From NCBI RefSeq assembly GCF_004328645.1, contig NZ_CP031395.1:2133501-2197500 (forward strand): a DNA stretch of 64,000 nucleotides, written 5' to 3'. Position 1 is the stretch's first letter; each line of letters starts with the position of its first letter. Below, piece by piece: positions 45,872-55,133 of this stretch. The translations under genes were made by a program, and so were the position numbers. The stretch is from Hylemonella gracilis (lineage in GTDB: Bacteria; Pseudomonadota; Gammaproteobacteria; Burkholderiales; Burkholderiaceae_C). Below the pieces are notes generated by a model. That model did not search any database. It had not been told where the DNA came from and was given only the letters and a program-made list of their open reading frames with translations.

Positions 45872-48307
45872 ATGTCTGGTCAAACCCATCTGCCGCCTGA
45901 ACCCCTGGAATTGCCACTGCTGCCGCTGCGCGACGTGGTCATCTTTCCCCATATGGTGATCCCGCTGTTCGTCGGGCGCCCCAAGAGCATCAAGGCCCTG
46001 GAGGCCGCGATGGAAGCCGAGCGTCGCATCATGCTGGTGGCGCAGAAAGCTGCGGCCAAGGACGAGCCCCAGGTGTCGGACATGTTCGACGTGGGCTGCG
46101 TTTCCACCATCCTGCAGATGCTGAAGCTGCCCGATGGCACGGTGAAAGTGCTGGTCGAGGGGCAGCAACGCGCGAACGTGCAGAACATCACGGAAGGCGA
46201 AACCCATTTCACCGCCACGGTGTTGCCGGTTCAAGCCGCGCCGGCGGATGTCCTGGGCGAGAAGCTGAGCAGCGAAATCGAGGCCTTGCGCCGTGCCGTG
46301 ATGCAGCAGTTCGACCAATACGTCAAGCTCAACAAGAAGATCCCTCCCGAGATCCTGACGTCGATTTCGAGCATCGATGATCCCGGGCGCCTGGCCGACA
46401 CCATCGCTGCTCATCTGCCGCTCAAGCTGGAGAGCAAGCAGACCGTGCTGGGCCTGTCCGAAGTGAAGGACAGGCTGGAGAACCTGTTCGAGCAGATCGA
46501 GCGCGAAGTCGACATCCTCAACGTGGACAAGCGCATTCGTGGTCGTGTCAAGCGTCAGATGGAGAAGAATCAGCGCGATTTCTATCTGAACGAGCAGGTC
46601 AAGGCCATCCAGAAGGAATTGGGCGAAGGCGAGGACGGCGCCGACCTTGAGGAGATCGAGAAAAAGATCAAGCTGGCCCGCATGCCCGCCGAGGCACGCA
46701 AGAAGGCCGAGAACGAGCTCAAGAAGCTCAAGCTCATGTCGCCCATGTCGGCCGAAGCCACCGTGGTGCGCAACTACATTGACGCGCTGGTTGGCCTGCC
46801 CTGGAGCAAGAAGACCAAGATCAAGCACGACCTTGCGAATGCGGAGGAGGTTCTGAACCAGGACCATTTCGGCCTGGAAAAAGTCAAGGACCGCATTCTT
46901 GAGTACCTCGCGGTGCAGCAGCGCGTGGACAAGGTCAAGGCACCCATTCTGTGCTTGGTTGGCCCGCCTGGCGTGGGCAAGACCTCGCTGGGGCAGTCGA
47001 TCGCCAAGGCCACGGGGCGCAAGTACGTGCGCATGGCCCTGGGGGGCATGCGTGACGAGGCGGAGATCCGTGGCCATCGCCGGACCTACATCGGCGCCAT
47101 GCCCGGCAAGGTGTTGCAGTCGCTGGCCAAGGTCGGCACGCGCAATCCGCTTTTCTTGCTGGACGAGATCGACAAGCTTGGCACTGATTTCCGTGGTGAC
47201 CCGTCGAGCGCCCTGCTGGAGGTGCTCGATCCGGAACAGAACAACAAGTTCGGTGACCACTACGTGGAGGTCGATTTCGACCTGTCAGATGTGATGTTCG
47301 TCGCCACTTCGAACTCCATGAACATCCCGCCTGCCTTGCTGGATCGCATGGAGGTCATCCGCTTGTCGGGTTACACGGAGGACGAGAAGGTCAATATCGC
47401 CAAGCGCTACCTCAGCCCCAAGCAGCTCAAGAACAATGGCGTCAAGGACGAGGAGTTGCTGATCGCGGAAGACGCGATCCGCGACATCGTGCGCTACTAC
47501 ACCCGCGAGGCGGGCGTGCGTTCGCTGGAACGTGAGATCTCCAAGATCTGTCGCAAGGTGGTCAAGGGCTTGCAGCTCAAAAAATTGACGCCTCAGGTTC
47601 AGGTGACCGCGGAGAACCTGCATGAGTACCTGGGCGTGCGCAAGTTCAACTACGGTCGCGCTGAACAACAGAACCAGGTCGGACAGGTCGTGGGCCTGGC
47701 CTGGACGGAAGTGGGTGGCGATCTGCTCACCATCGAAGCCGCGCTCATGCCTGGCAAGGGCAACATCACGCGCACCGGCTCACTGGGTGATGTGATGAAG
47801 GAGTCGGTCGAGGCCGCGCGCACCGTGGTGCGCAGCCGTGCACGTAGCCTGGGTATTCCAGATGAGTACTTCGAGAAGCGGGACCTGCACGTGCACGTGC
47901 CCGACGGCGCGACGCCCAAGGATGGGCCCAGCGCTGGCGCGGCGATGACCACCGCCATGGTTTCGGCCATGACCGGCATCCCCGTGCGCGGTGAAGTGGC
48001 CATGACGGGCGAAATCACACTGCGGGGCGAAGTCACCGCGATTGGCGGCTTGAAGGAAAAACTGCTTGCGGCCCTGCGCGGCGGCATCAAGACCGTGCTG
48101 ATTCCCGAGGAGAACGTCAAGGACCTTCAGGAGATTCCGGACAACGTCAAGAGCGGCTTGAACATCGTTCCGGTCAAGTGGATCGACAAGGTGTTGGAGA
48201 TTGCACTTGAACGTCTGCCCACACCTCTGCCGGATGACGGCCCCACCGCGGTGGAGGCGGTGACGCCTGCCGCGCCCGAGGCGAAGCAGGACTCGCTGAA
48301 GCACTGA
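45872..48307 (+). CDS. lon: ATP-dependent protease Lon
   Basis: The 811-residue single-chain AAA+ protease. It has the N-terminal substrate domain (LPLLPLRDVVIFPHMVIPLF), a coiled coil (RQMEKNQRDFYLNEQVKAIQ), Walker A GPPGVGKTSLG near residue 365 and the serine/lysine protease domain with the nucleophile in KDGPSAGAAM near 685. The gap from clpX is 274 bases and contains AT-rich stretches suited to a separate promoter; I cannot place it with confidence. Confidence 0.98.
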   Translation: MSGQTHLPPEPLELPLLPLRDVVIFPHMVIPLFVGRPKSIKALEAAMEAERRIMLVAQKAAAKDEPQVSDMFDVGCVSTILQMLKLPDGTVKVLVEGQQRANVQNITEGETHFTATVLPVQAAPADVLGEKLSSEIEALRRAVMQQFDQYVKLNKKIPPEILTSISSIDDPGRLADTIAAHLPLKLESKQTVLGLSEVKDRLENLFEQIEREVDILNVDKRIRGRVKRQMEKNQRDFYLNEQVKAIQKELGEGEDGADLEEIEKKIKLARMPAEARKKAENELKKLKLMSPMSAEATVVRNYIDALVGLPWSKKTKIKHDLANAEEVLNQDHFGLEKVKDRILEYLAVQQRVDKVKAPILCLVGPPGVGKTSLGQSIAKATGRKYVRMALGGMRDEAEIRGHRRTYIGAMPGKVLQSLAKVGTRNPLFLLDEIDKLGTDFRGDPSSALLEVLDPEQNNKFGDHYVEVDFDLSDVMFVATSNSMNIPPALLDRMEVIRLSGYTEDEKVNIAKRYLSPKQLKNNGVKDEELLIAEDAIRDIVRYYTREAGVRSLEREISKICRKVVKGLQLKKLTPQVQVTAENLHEYLGVRKFNYGRAEQQNQVGQVVGLAWTEVGGDLLTIEAALMPGKGNITRTGSLGDVMKESVEAARTVVRSRARSLGIPDEYFEKRDLHVHVPDGATPKDGPSAGAAMTTAMVSAMTGIPVRGEVAMTGEITLRGEVTAIGGLKEKLLAALRGGIKTVLIPEENVKDLQEIPDNVKSGLNIVPVKWIDKVLEIALERLPTPLPDDGPTAVEAVTPAAPEAKQDSLKH

Positions 48308-48321
48308 GGGCGGCATGAAAA

Positions 48322-48356
48322 AATTTCGCGCTCGTATCGAAGACGAGCGCGAAATT
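48322..48356. terminator. Perfect 14-bp hairpin between lon and the tRNA cluster
   Basis: AATTTCGCGCTCGT (48322-48335) and ACGAGCGCGAAATT (48343-48356) are fully complementary with a seven-base loop. It lies 15 bases after the lon stop, so probably ends lon transcription, though no T tract follows; instead the tRNA promoter -10 box begins six bases later. Confidence 0.65.
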
Positions 48357-48361
48357 CGATC

Positions 48362-48367
48362 TATAAT
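48362..48367 (+). promoter_or_regulatory. -10 box for the tRNA-Gly/Cys/Gly cluster
   Basis: A consensus TATAAT lies 15 bases before the first tRNA base. A matching -35 element would fall inside the preceding hairpin (around 48339-48344), where no good match is seen. The position suits transcription starting near 48374. Confidence 0.6.
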
Positions 48368-48381
48368 CGTGGTCTCTTAAC

Positions 48382-48457
<76 letters not shown>

Positions 48458-48529
48458 AGATTCCGAAAAGGGAAGCCCATGCTTCCCTTTTTTATTCAGC
48501 CCCGGTGGCTCGGGACTGGAAGTTTTGAA

Positions 48530-48603
48530 GGCGCGATAGCAAAGCGGTTATGCAACGGATTGCAAATCCGTCTAGTCCGGTTCGACTCCGGATCGCGCCT
48601 CCA
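48530..48603 (+). tRNA. tRNA-Cys (anticodon GCA)
   Basis: A 74-base tRNA with acceptor GGCGCGA/TCGCGCC, anticodon stem CGGAT/ATCCG around the loop TTGCAAA region (anticodon GCA), T-loop TTCGACT and encoded CCA. It lies between the two tRNA-Gly genes. Confidence 0.96.
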
Positions 48604-48613
48604 GGTACACAGC

Positions 48614-48689
48614 GCGGGAATAGCTCAGTTGGTAGAGCGCAACCTTGCCAAGGTTGAGGTCGCGAGTTCGAGCCTCGTTTCCCGCTCCA
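48614..48689 (+). tRNA. tRNA-Gly (anticodon GCC), copy 2
   Basis: A 76-base near-identical copy of the upstream tRNA-Gly; the only difference is a T-to-C change in the T-loop (TTCGAGT to TTCGAGC). CCA is encoded. Confidence 0.97.
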
Positions 48690-48747
48690 TTTCTTTGGCC
48701 TCCCGTTTTGCCGTTTGCTTCACAATCGGGCAGATAGTCATTCTGCC

Positions 48748-48839
48748 GCCTCGATGGTGAAATTGGTAGACACAGCGGACTTAAAATCCGCCGCAGCCTG
48801 AAAGGGCGCGTACCGGTTCGACCCCGGTTCGAGGCACCA
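48748..48839 (+). tRNA. tRNA-Leu (anticodon UAA)
   Basis: A 92-base leucine tRNA. Acceptor GCCTCGA pairs with TCGAGGC. The anticodon stem GCGGA/TCCGC holds loop CTTAAAA (anticodon TAA). The long variable arm (GCAGCCTGAAAGGGCGCG) is typical of tRNA-Leu; CCA is encoded. Confidence 0.96.
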
Positions 48840-48861
48840 AGCACCCACACCGACCCTCTTT

Positions 48862-49488
48862 ATGGCCAGCAGCTACGACGCTCCGTTTGAAATTCATGTT
48901 CACGGTGATGTGCCATTGCGCGCAGACGTGGCTTTTGACCAAATTCAAGAGGCACTGAAACCGCTCTGGAAGTATGTCGGTGCCCGTACCCTGGCTGAAG
49001 GGGCGCACAGCCACTACGAGGACGAGCCCGGCATCCGTTTCGATTCGGAGGAGCACATGCTGCGCCTGTGCTGGACAGTGCAGGGCGATGAAGATTTTCG
49101 CCAGTCCCTCGACGAGATGTGCATGAGCCTCAACGAGCTGTCTCAGGCAGGCGCGGGGATCGAGGTGACGTTCTACGACGTGGAGTTCGACGAAGAAGAA
49201 GCGGATCCGGAAACGGAGTCGCGGGATGACTTCCTGATGCTTTTCGTCGGCCCCAACCCAGGCGCCATCATGCAGGTGCAGCGCGATCTGCTGGTGCAGG
49301 ACGTGATCCATGTCATGGAGCGGCATTTCGACGCGGCCGAGCTGAGTGGCCTGGTCGGTGAGATCGACAATCTCTTTCGCAGTCGCTACGACGCGCTGGT
49401 CAATTCGCTGGAAATTGGCAAGCCGCCGCGAGGCGCGGGTGGGACTGGTGGCCATGGTGGTGGTCGCAAGCCACGCCATCTGCATTGA
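48862..49488 (+). CDS. Conserved acidic protein of unknown function
   Basis: A 208-residue cytoplasmic protein, MASSYDAPFEIHVHGDVPLR, with no signal or membrane helix. It is rich in acidic residues (FYDVEFDEEEADPETESRDD near 105-125) and ends in a Gly/His/Arg tail (GTGGHGGGRKPRHLH) that could bind metal or nucleic acid. I do not recognise a domain; it resembles a family confined to Burkholderiales, perhaps DUF6806, but I am not certain of the number. It begins 22 bases after tRNA-Leu. Codon use and reading-frame quality fit the neighbours, so the gene is real. Confidence 0.8.
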   Translation: MASSYDAPFEIHVHGDVPLRADVAFDQIQEALKPLWKYVGARTLAEGAHSHYEDEPGIRFDSEEHMLRLCWTVQGDEDFRQSLDEMCMSLNELSQAGAGIEVTFYDVEFDEEEADPETESRDDFLMLFVGPNPGAIMQVQRDLLVQDVIHVMERHFDAAELSGLVGEIDNLFRSRYDALVNSLEIGKPPRGAGGTGGHGGGRKPRHLH

Positions 49489-49618
49489 TTCCGCCCAGAC
49501 TCTTCACGCGCCTGGACGGATGCTCATCGCCGCGTTTGTCCCGTCCTCCCCAATATTGGTGATCCCGCATCAGTGGGCTTGATGTTACGATCAATGCTGG
49601 GTGCGGGGAGAACCTGTC

Positions 49619-50854
49619 ATGCTTAAATGCATACGCGTCGAGTCGCTGAAAATGGGGATGTGGGTCGAAGAACTGCGAGGTTCCTGGCAGGAGCATCCCT
49701 TTTGGCGCGACAGTTTTCTGCTGACCGATCCCAAGGACCTCGAGCGCATACTGGAGAGCAGCATCCGCGAGGTTTGGATCGACAGCAGCAAGGGACTGGA
49801 CGTTCCTGCGGGGACCGAGGTCGAGACCGAGGAGCAGGCGGCCTTCGAGGCCCAGCTGGAATTGAACGCGGCGGCCCGTCCGCCCCTGGGGACGGAACCC
49901 GTTCCCATCAACGAGGAGCTGTCCCGCGCGGCCCAGATCTGCCAACAGTCCAAGCAGGCGGTCATGTCCATGTTCCAGGAGGCCCGCATGGGCAAGACCG
50001 TGGACGCGGCCCAGGCCCAGCATCTGGTGGAAGAAATCTCCGACTCTGTCTCGCGCAATGCAAGCGCTTTGATCAGCCTCGCACGCCTCAAGACCGCCGA
50101 CGACTACACCTACATGCATTCGGTGGCGGTTTGCGCCTTGATGATTGCGTTGGCCAGGCAGATGGGCTTGAGCGAGGCGCAGACTCGGTCCGCCGGTCTG
50201 GCGGGTCTGCTGCATGACTTGGGCAAGGCCGTCACGCCCCCGCAGGTGCTGAACAAGCCTGGCAAGTTGACTCCGGCCGAATTCGATGTGATGAAGAAGC
50301 ACACGATCGATGGTTACCGCATGCTGCAAAGCGTAGGCAATCTGGATCCGGTTGCCTTGGATGTCTGCCTGCACCACCACGAGAAGGTGGACGGTTCAGG
50401 TTATCCGGAAGGCCTGAAAGACGAGGAAATCAGCCTGTTTGCCAAGATGGGGGCGGTGTGTGATGTGTACGACGCCATCACCTCCGACCGACCCTACAAG
50501 GCCGGTTGGGATCCGGCTCAGTCGCTGCACAAGATGGCCGAGTGGTCACGAGGTCATTTTGACCACCGGGTTTTCCAGGCCTTCGTCAAGAGTCTGGGCA
50601 TCTACCCGGTCGGCTCCTTGCTGCGGTTGTCCTCGGACCGGTGGGGGGCCGTGCTGGCTGTGGTCATCGAGCAGTCTCCTAAGGCTCTGACCAAGCCCGT
50701 GGTCAAGGTGTTCTACTCGGTCGACCGGACCGCCCACATCGCGCCGCAGACGGTGGATCTTTCTTCCTCCAACGTGATTGAGCGCATCGTTGGTCGGGAG
50801 GACCCGGTCGAATGGGAATTCGAGGGCCTGGATCAGTTCTGGGCCGTGGCTTGA
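49619..50854 (+). CDS. HD-GYP domain protein, probable cyclic-di-GMP phosphodiesterase
   Basis: The 411-residue protein has an N-terminal DUF3391-type region (MLKCIRVESLKMGMWVEELR) and a C-terminal HD-GYP domain at about 155-330. The metal-binding HD pair is GLLHDLGKAVTPPQVLNKPG near 200, followed by HHHEKVDGSGYPEGLKDEEI near 257, which contains the GYP motif. Such enzymes hydrolyse cyclic-di-GMP and influence motility and biofilm. Start ATG 49619 follows GGGGAG at a fitting distance. It stands alone. Activity is inferred from intact motifs. Confidence 0.93.
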   Translation: MLKCIRVESLKMGMWVEELRGSWQEHPFWRDSFLLTDPKDLERILESSIREVWIDSSKGLDVPAGTEVETEEQAAFEAQLELNAAARPPLGTEPVPINEELSRAAQICQQSKQAVMSMFQEARMGKTVDAAQAQHLVEEISDSVSRNASALISLARLKTADDYTYMHSVAVCALMIALARQMGLSEAQTRSAGLAGLLHDLGKAVTPPQVLNKPGKLTPAEFDVMKKHTIDGYRMLQSVGNLDPVALDVCLHHHEKVDGSGYPEGLKDEEISLFAKMGAVCDVYDAITSDRPYKAGWDPAQSLHKMAEWSRGHFDHRVFQAFVKSLGIYPVGSLLRLSSDRWGAVLAVVIEQSPKALTKPVVKVFYSVDRTAHIAPQTVDLSSSNVIERIVGREDPVEWEFEGLDQFWAVA

Positions 50855-50928
50855 GTTGAGGGCCGCCTGACCCACGCAGCGGGCCACGCGTCCTGGTGTT
50901 CGCGCACACCCAAGACCGGTGGTATCGC

Positions 50929-51639
50929 TCAGCGACGCTCGTATTGCGTCGTGCCGTAAAGCACTTCCCGTTCCTTGTCGCTGGGCGTCGGTGTGGACTT
51001 GCGCAGGTGGGCCAGGACCTGCGTGCCGCGTTGTACGGCGGGACGAGCCTCGATCTTGTAGAACCAGGATTCCAGATTGGGGTAGTCACCCAGGGTGATG
51101 CCTTGACCCTGCCAGCCGCGTAGCCAGGGGAACACGGCGATGTCGGCGATGGAGTATTCGGCGCCACCCAGCCAGCGACTGCGCGCCAGGCGCTTGTCGA
51201 TCACACCATAAAGACGCTTGGTTTCGTTGGTGTAGCGATTGATCGCATAACCGATCTTTTCCGGCGCGTACAGGCGGAAGTGGTGGGCCTGGCCCAGCAT
51301 CGGGCCGACGCCCCCCATCTGGAACATCAGCCATTGCAGCACTTCGTACTTGCCCCGGACGTCGACAGGCAGGAATTTGCCGAACTTGCCGGCCAGGTAG
51401 AGCAGGATCGCGCCGGATTCGAAAAGGCTGATGGGCTGGCCGTCAGGACCCTGACTGTCCACCAGGGCCGGGATCTTGTTGTTCGGGCTGATCTTGAGGA
51501 ATTCGGGCTTGAACTGGTCACCTTCGCCAATGTTGACAGGGTGCGCATGCCAGTCGTGGCCCTCACGCAGGCCACATTCCTCCAGCATGATGTGAACCTT
51601 GTGGCCGTTGGGCGTAGGCCAGGAATAGACGTCGATCAT
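50929..51639 (-). CDS. Glutathione-dependent disulfide-bond oxidoreductase (YfcG/YghU-like GST)
   Basis: A 236-residue GST-fold protein starting MIDVYSWPTPNGHKVHIMLE, the signature of Nu-class YfcG/YghU enzymes that use two glutathiones and reduce disulfides or peroxides. Other family segments are ISPNNKIPALVD near 54 and FESGAILLYLAGKFGKFLP near 75; the helical domain has WLGGAEYSIADIAVFPWLRG near 160. The start is the ATG shared by the family; the frame upstream is not conserved. It is the last gene of a leftward run of fatty-acid genes but separated by 87 bases. Confidence 0.92.
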   Translation of the reverse strand: MIDVYSWPTPNGHKVHIMLEECGLREGHDWHAHPVNIGEGDQFKPEFLKISPNNKIPALVDSQGPDGQPISLFESGAILLYLAGKFGKFLPVDVRGKYEVLQWLMFQMGGVGPMLGQAHHFRLYAPEKIGYAINRYTNETKRLYGVIDKRLARSRWLGGAEYSIADIAVFPWLRGWQGQGITLGDYPNLESWFYKIEARPAVQRGTQVLAHLRKSTPTPSDKEREVLYGTTQYERR

Positions 51640-51726
51640 AAAAAACTCCGGAAACGCAAGCCGCACCCTGGCGCGGCTTGCAGGGAAAACGAGTCCCTAG
51701 ATTGTGCGTCGTTTCCGTGATCGGCG

Positions 51727-53027
51727 TCAGTAGCCCCGGGTGATGGGCGGTTCCACGAGCCTGGGGTTCGCGGCGTATTTGCCCAGCTCCCATTTGGCAA
51801 TGGCGTTGCGGTGCACTTCATCCGGTCCGTCGGCGAAGCGCAATGTGCGCGCATGGGCCCAGCTGTAGGCGAGCGGGAAGTCCTGGCTGAGTCCACCGCC
51901 TCCGTGGACCTGCATGGCCCAGTCGATCACCTGACAGGCCATGCTGGGGGCCACCACCTTGATCATCGCAATCTCTGTCTGAGCGACTTTGTTGCCCACC
52001 GTGTCCATCATCCATGCGGCCTTGAGCGTGAGCAGGCGGGCCATGTCGATCTGGCAGCGTGCCTCGGCAATGCGTTCCTGCGTCACGGTCTGCGCGGCCA
52101 CGGGCTTGCCGAAGGCCACGCGGGACGAAGCCCGCTTGCACATGTATTCCAGTGCGCGCTCGGCCTGACCGATCAGTCGCATGCAGTGGTGGATACGCCC
52201 CGGCCCCAGGCGGCCTTGGGCGATCTCGAAGCCGCGGCCTTCGCCCAGCAGTATGTTGGACACGGGGACATGCACATGCTTGAAATCCACCTCCATGTGC
52301 CCGTGGGGTGCGTCGTCATAGCCCATGACGGTCAAGGGTCGCATCACGGTGATGCCTGGTGTATTCGTCGGGACCAGGACCATGCTCTGCTGCGAGTGGC
52401 GTGCCGCCTCGGGATCGGTTTTGCCCATGACGATGTAGATGGCGCAGCGCGGGTCGCCCGCGCCAGAGGTCCACCACTTGCGGCCGTTGATGACGTAGTC
52501 CTCGCCGGTCTTTCCAGGCGTGCGCTCGATGCGCGTGGCAATGTTGGTCGCGTCGCTGGAGGCCACGTCGGGTTCGGTCATCGCGAAGGCTGAGCGAATC
52601 TTCCCTTCGAGCAAGGGGCGCAGCCATTGCGAACGGTGCTCGGTGCTGCCGTACCGGGCGATGGTTTCCATGTTCCCGGTATCGGGCGCGGAGCAGTTGA
52701 ACACTTCCGAAGCCCAGGGCACCCGGCCCATGATCTCGGCCAGCGGCGCATACTCCTGGTTAGTGAGGCCCGCGCCGCCCCAGTCGGTGCCCGCGACACC
52801 CGCGATCTCCGCGCTGTCGCGCGGCAGGAACAGGTTCCACAAGCCCCGGGCCCGCGCTTGGTCCTTCAGTTTCTCGATCAGGGGCAGAGGCGTCCAACGG
52901 CGCCCCGCTGCGGTGTTGGCGACCTGTTCCTCATGGTAAGTGGATTCATGGGGGTGGATGTGTTCGTCCATGAAGCGCTGCAGGCGCGCGCGCAACTCCT
53001 GGGTCCGGGGGAATAGTCGAAATCCAT
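51727..53027 (-). pseudogene. Acyl-CoA dehydrogenase family protein with an N-terminal frameshift
   Basis: From 52995 the reading frame is a full acyl-CoA dehydrogenase of the ACAD10/11 type: [60 protein letters not shown] and the C-terminal [20 protein letters not shown]. The natural start is ATG 53027, with a strong AAGGAGA site six to seven bases before it, giving MDFDYSP, and the rest continues as [16 protein letters not shown] only if one base is added to the G5 run at 53007-53011 (C5 on the coding strand). The corrected protein has 433 residues. It follows the kinase gene by 60 bases; the pair may act on 4-hydroxyacyl-CoA. Confidence 0.87.
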
Positions 53028-53087
53028 GGCGTCTCCTTGGGTGTCGTGGTGTCGGTGCTCGCGCGTCGCGTCGATTGAGGTGGCGCG

Positions 53088-54221
53088 CTAGCCGTTCTGT
53101 CGCGCGAACTGCCAGGCCAACGCAGCCATGGGGCGCGCGCCGGCGGCGGACTTGCGCGCCTGCGCGCTTGCGGCCGTGCCGTTTTCGACGCGCTTGGCAA
53201 TGCCTTGCAGGATGGCCGCGATGCGGAACAGGTTGTAGGCCAGGTAAAAATTCCAGTCCGCGTGCAACGTGGCGGGGGTGACGCGTCCGCCGTGGTTGCC
53301 CGTGCGCTCGCAGTAGAGGGCGATGTATTCCTCTTCGAGTGGAATGCCCATGGTCTGCAGGTCGAGGCCCCCGATGCCGCGGAAGTCACCCGGTGGAATG
53401 TGCCAAGCCATGCAGTGGTAGGCAAAATCCGCAAGGGGGTGACCCAAGGTAGAGAGTTCCCAGTCCAGCACGGCGATCACCCGCGGCGCCGTGGCATCGA
53501 ACATCAAGTTGTCGAGCCGGTAGTCGCCGTGCACGATGCTGACCAGGCTGTCGTCACGGGCGCTGGCTGGCAGGTGCGTGGGCAGCCAGTCCAGCAGCTG
53601 TTCCATTTCCGCGATGGGTTGCGAGAGCTCACCCGCACCGTCCGCCGAGGCGCGGTACTGCTTGCCCCAGCGCGCGATCTGGCGCTCCACGTAGGCGCCC
53701 GGCTTGCCATACCCCGCCAAGCCCTGCGCGGTGAAATCCACTTTGTGCAGCGCCGCGATCACGCGGTTCATTTCCAGGTAGATGGCGCGGCGCTCCGTGG
53801 GTGCCAAGCCAGGCAGGGATTGTTCCCACAGCACGCGCCCGGGCATGAAAGCCATGATGTAGAAGGCGCGACCGATGATGGCCTCGTCCTCGCACAGGGC
53901 CAGCATCGCAGGCACGGGTACCTCGGTTCCTGCCAGGCCGCGCATCACGGCGTATTCGCGCTCGATGGCATGGGCCGAGGGCAGCAGCTTGGCGACCGGC
54001 CCGGGCTTGGCGCGCATCACATAGCTGCGCGTGGGCGTGATCAGCTTGTAGGTCGGGTTGGACTGACCGCCCTTGAAGGACTCCACGGTCAGCGGGCCGC
54101 TGAATCCGGGCAGATGCTGCGTCAGCCAGGCTTGCAGGACCGCCGTGTCGAAGGCATGGGTGGCCGGGACGGGCCGCGTGCCGACATAGGGGTTATCGCG
54201 TTCATTTTCGTTCGTGGGCAT
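53088..54221 (-). CDS. APH-type phosphotransferase paired with the acyl-CoA dehydrogenase
   Basis: The 377-residue kinase belongs to the aminoglycoside-phosphotransferase fold. The catalytic loop is [16 protein letters not shown] near residue 225 and the metal-binding aspartate is in [20 protein letters not shown] near 248; a nucleotide-loop-like segment [12 protein letters not shown] is near 49. This subgroup sits beside acyl-CoA dehydrogenases, or is fused to them in ACAD10/ACAD11, and in Pseudomonas (LvaA) phosphorylates 4-hydroxyacyl-CoA so that the partner can eliminate phosphate. The same role is inferred here. Confidence 0.92.
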   Translation of the reverse strand: MPTNENERDNPYVGTRPVPATHAFDTAVLQAWLTQHLPGFSGPLTVESFKGGQSNPTYKLITPTRSYVMRAKPGPVAKLLPSAHAIEREYAVMRGLAGTEVPVPAMLALCEDEAIIGRAFYIMAFMPGRVLWEQSLPGLAPTERRAIYLEMNRVIAALHKVDFTAQGLAGYGKPGAYVERQIARWGKQYRASADGAGELSQPIAEMEQLLDWLPTHLPASARDDSLVSIVHGDYRLDNLMFDATAPRVIAVLDWELSTLGHPLADFAYHCMAWHIPPGDFRGIGGLDLQTMGIPLEEEYIALYCERTGNHGGRVTPATLHADWNFYLAYNLFRIAAILQGIAKRVENGTAASAQARKSAAGARPMAALAWQFARQNG

Positions 54222-54282
54222 GGTCTCCTCGCGTCTTGTCTTGTCCGTGTTTCATGCCCTCACGCCCGGCGTGCCGACGCGG

Positions 54283-55014
54283 CTAGGGTTCCCGCGCCTG
54301 CTCCACCTCGACGATGCGCATCAGCGCCTCGCGACTGCGCACCACCAGGCCGCCGGGTTCGATGCGGATGGCTTCCTCGCGCTCCATGGCCTTGAGTTCC
54401 TGGTTCACGCGTTGGCGGGAGGCGCCCAGCAGCTGCGCCAGTTCTTCTTGCGCCAGATGCAGGCCGATGCGGGTCTCGTTCGCCGCGTGCAGAGACGGCG
54501 TGCCATAACTGCGCACCAGGTGCAACAGCTGCTTGGCCAGGCGCGCGCGCAAGGGCAGGGTGTTGAGGTCCTCGACCAGGCCGTAGAGCGAGCGGATGCG
54601 CCGTGCCTGCAGGCGCAGCAAGGCCGCGTACAGCTCTGCATGGGTGTCCAGCAGCTTCTGAAAATCGGCTTTTGCCACGCGCAAGGTGCTTGTCTCGCCA
54701 TGGGCATAGGCATCGTGGGTGCGCAGATCGCCGTCGAAGAGCGCCGTGTCGCCCAGCCAGACGCCCGGCTCCACGTAGGCCAGGGTGATCTGCTTGCCCG
54801 CCAGCGTGGTCGAACTCACGCGAATGGCGCCTTTGGCGCAGGCGATCCAATCCTCGGGTGGGTCGCCGCGGGCGGCCAGCAGCTCGCCGTCTTTGTGACG
54901 CAGGACGTAGGCGCATCGCAGGATGTCGTGACGGAGGGTGGGCGATAGGGAAGAGAACCAGCGGCCCGCGTTGATCGCAGTCCGTTCCTCAATGGTAAGT
55001 TTGGGTTCGTCCAT
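54283..55014 (-). CDS. Crp/Fnr-family transcriptional regulator
   Basis: The 243-residue regulator has an N-terminal cyclic-nucleotide-binding-like barrel (LRHKDGELLAARGDPPEDWI near 42) and a C-terminal winged helix with LAQEELAQLLGASRQRVNQE near 187. No cysteine cluster for an Fnr-type iron-sulphur centre is seen, so it is of the Crp-like or effector-free kind. It starts MDEPKLTIEERTAINAGRWF. Placed inside the acyl-CoA catabolic run, it is a likely local regulator of it. Confidence 0.93.
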   Translation of the reverse strand: MDEPKLTIEERTAINAGRWFSSLSPTLRHDILRCAYVLRHKDGELLAARGDPPEDWIACAKGAIRVSSTTLAGKQITLAYVEPGVWLGDTALFDGDLRTHDAYAHGETSTLRVAKADFQKLLDTHAELYAALLRLQARRIRSLYGLVEDLNTLPLRARLAKQLLHLVRSYGTPSLHAANETRIGLHLAQEELAQLLGASRQRVNQELKAMEREEAIRIEPGGLVVRSREALMRIVEVEQAREP

Positions 55015-55133
55015 GGTCTGTCCGCTGGGTGACTCGGGCGGTTTCGTGGGCTGCGGGCCTGTCTTGTGCGTGACGGTCGCGAGGTCAGGTGGCGAGGCGT
55101 TTCTGGCTGGTGGGTCGTTTCATTGGAGCGGAG

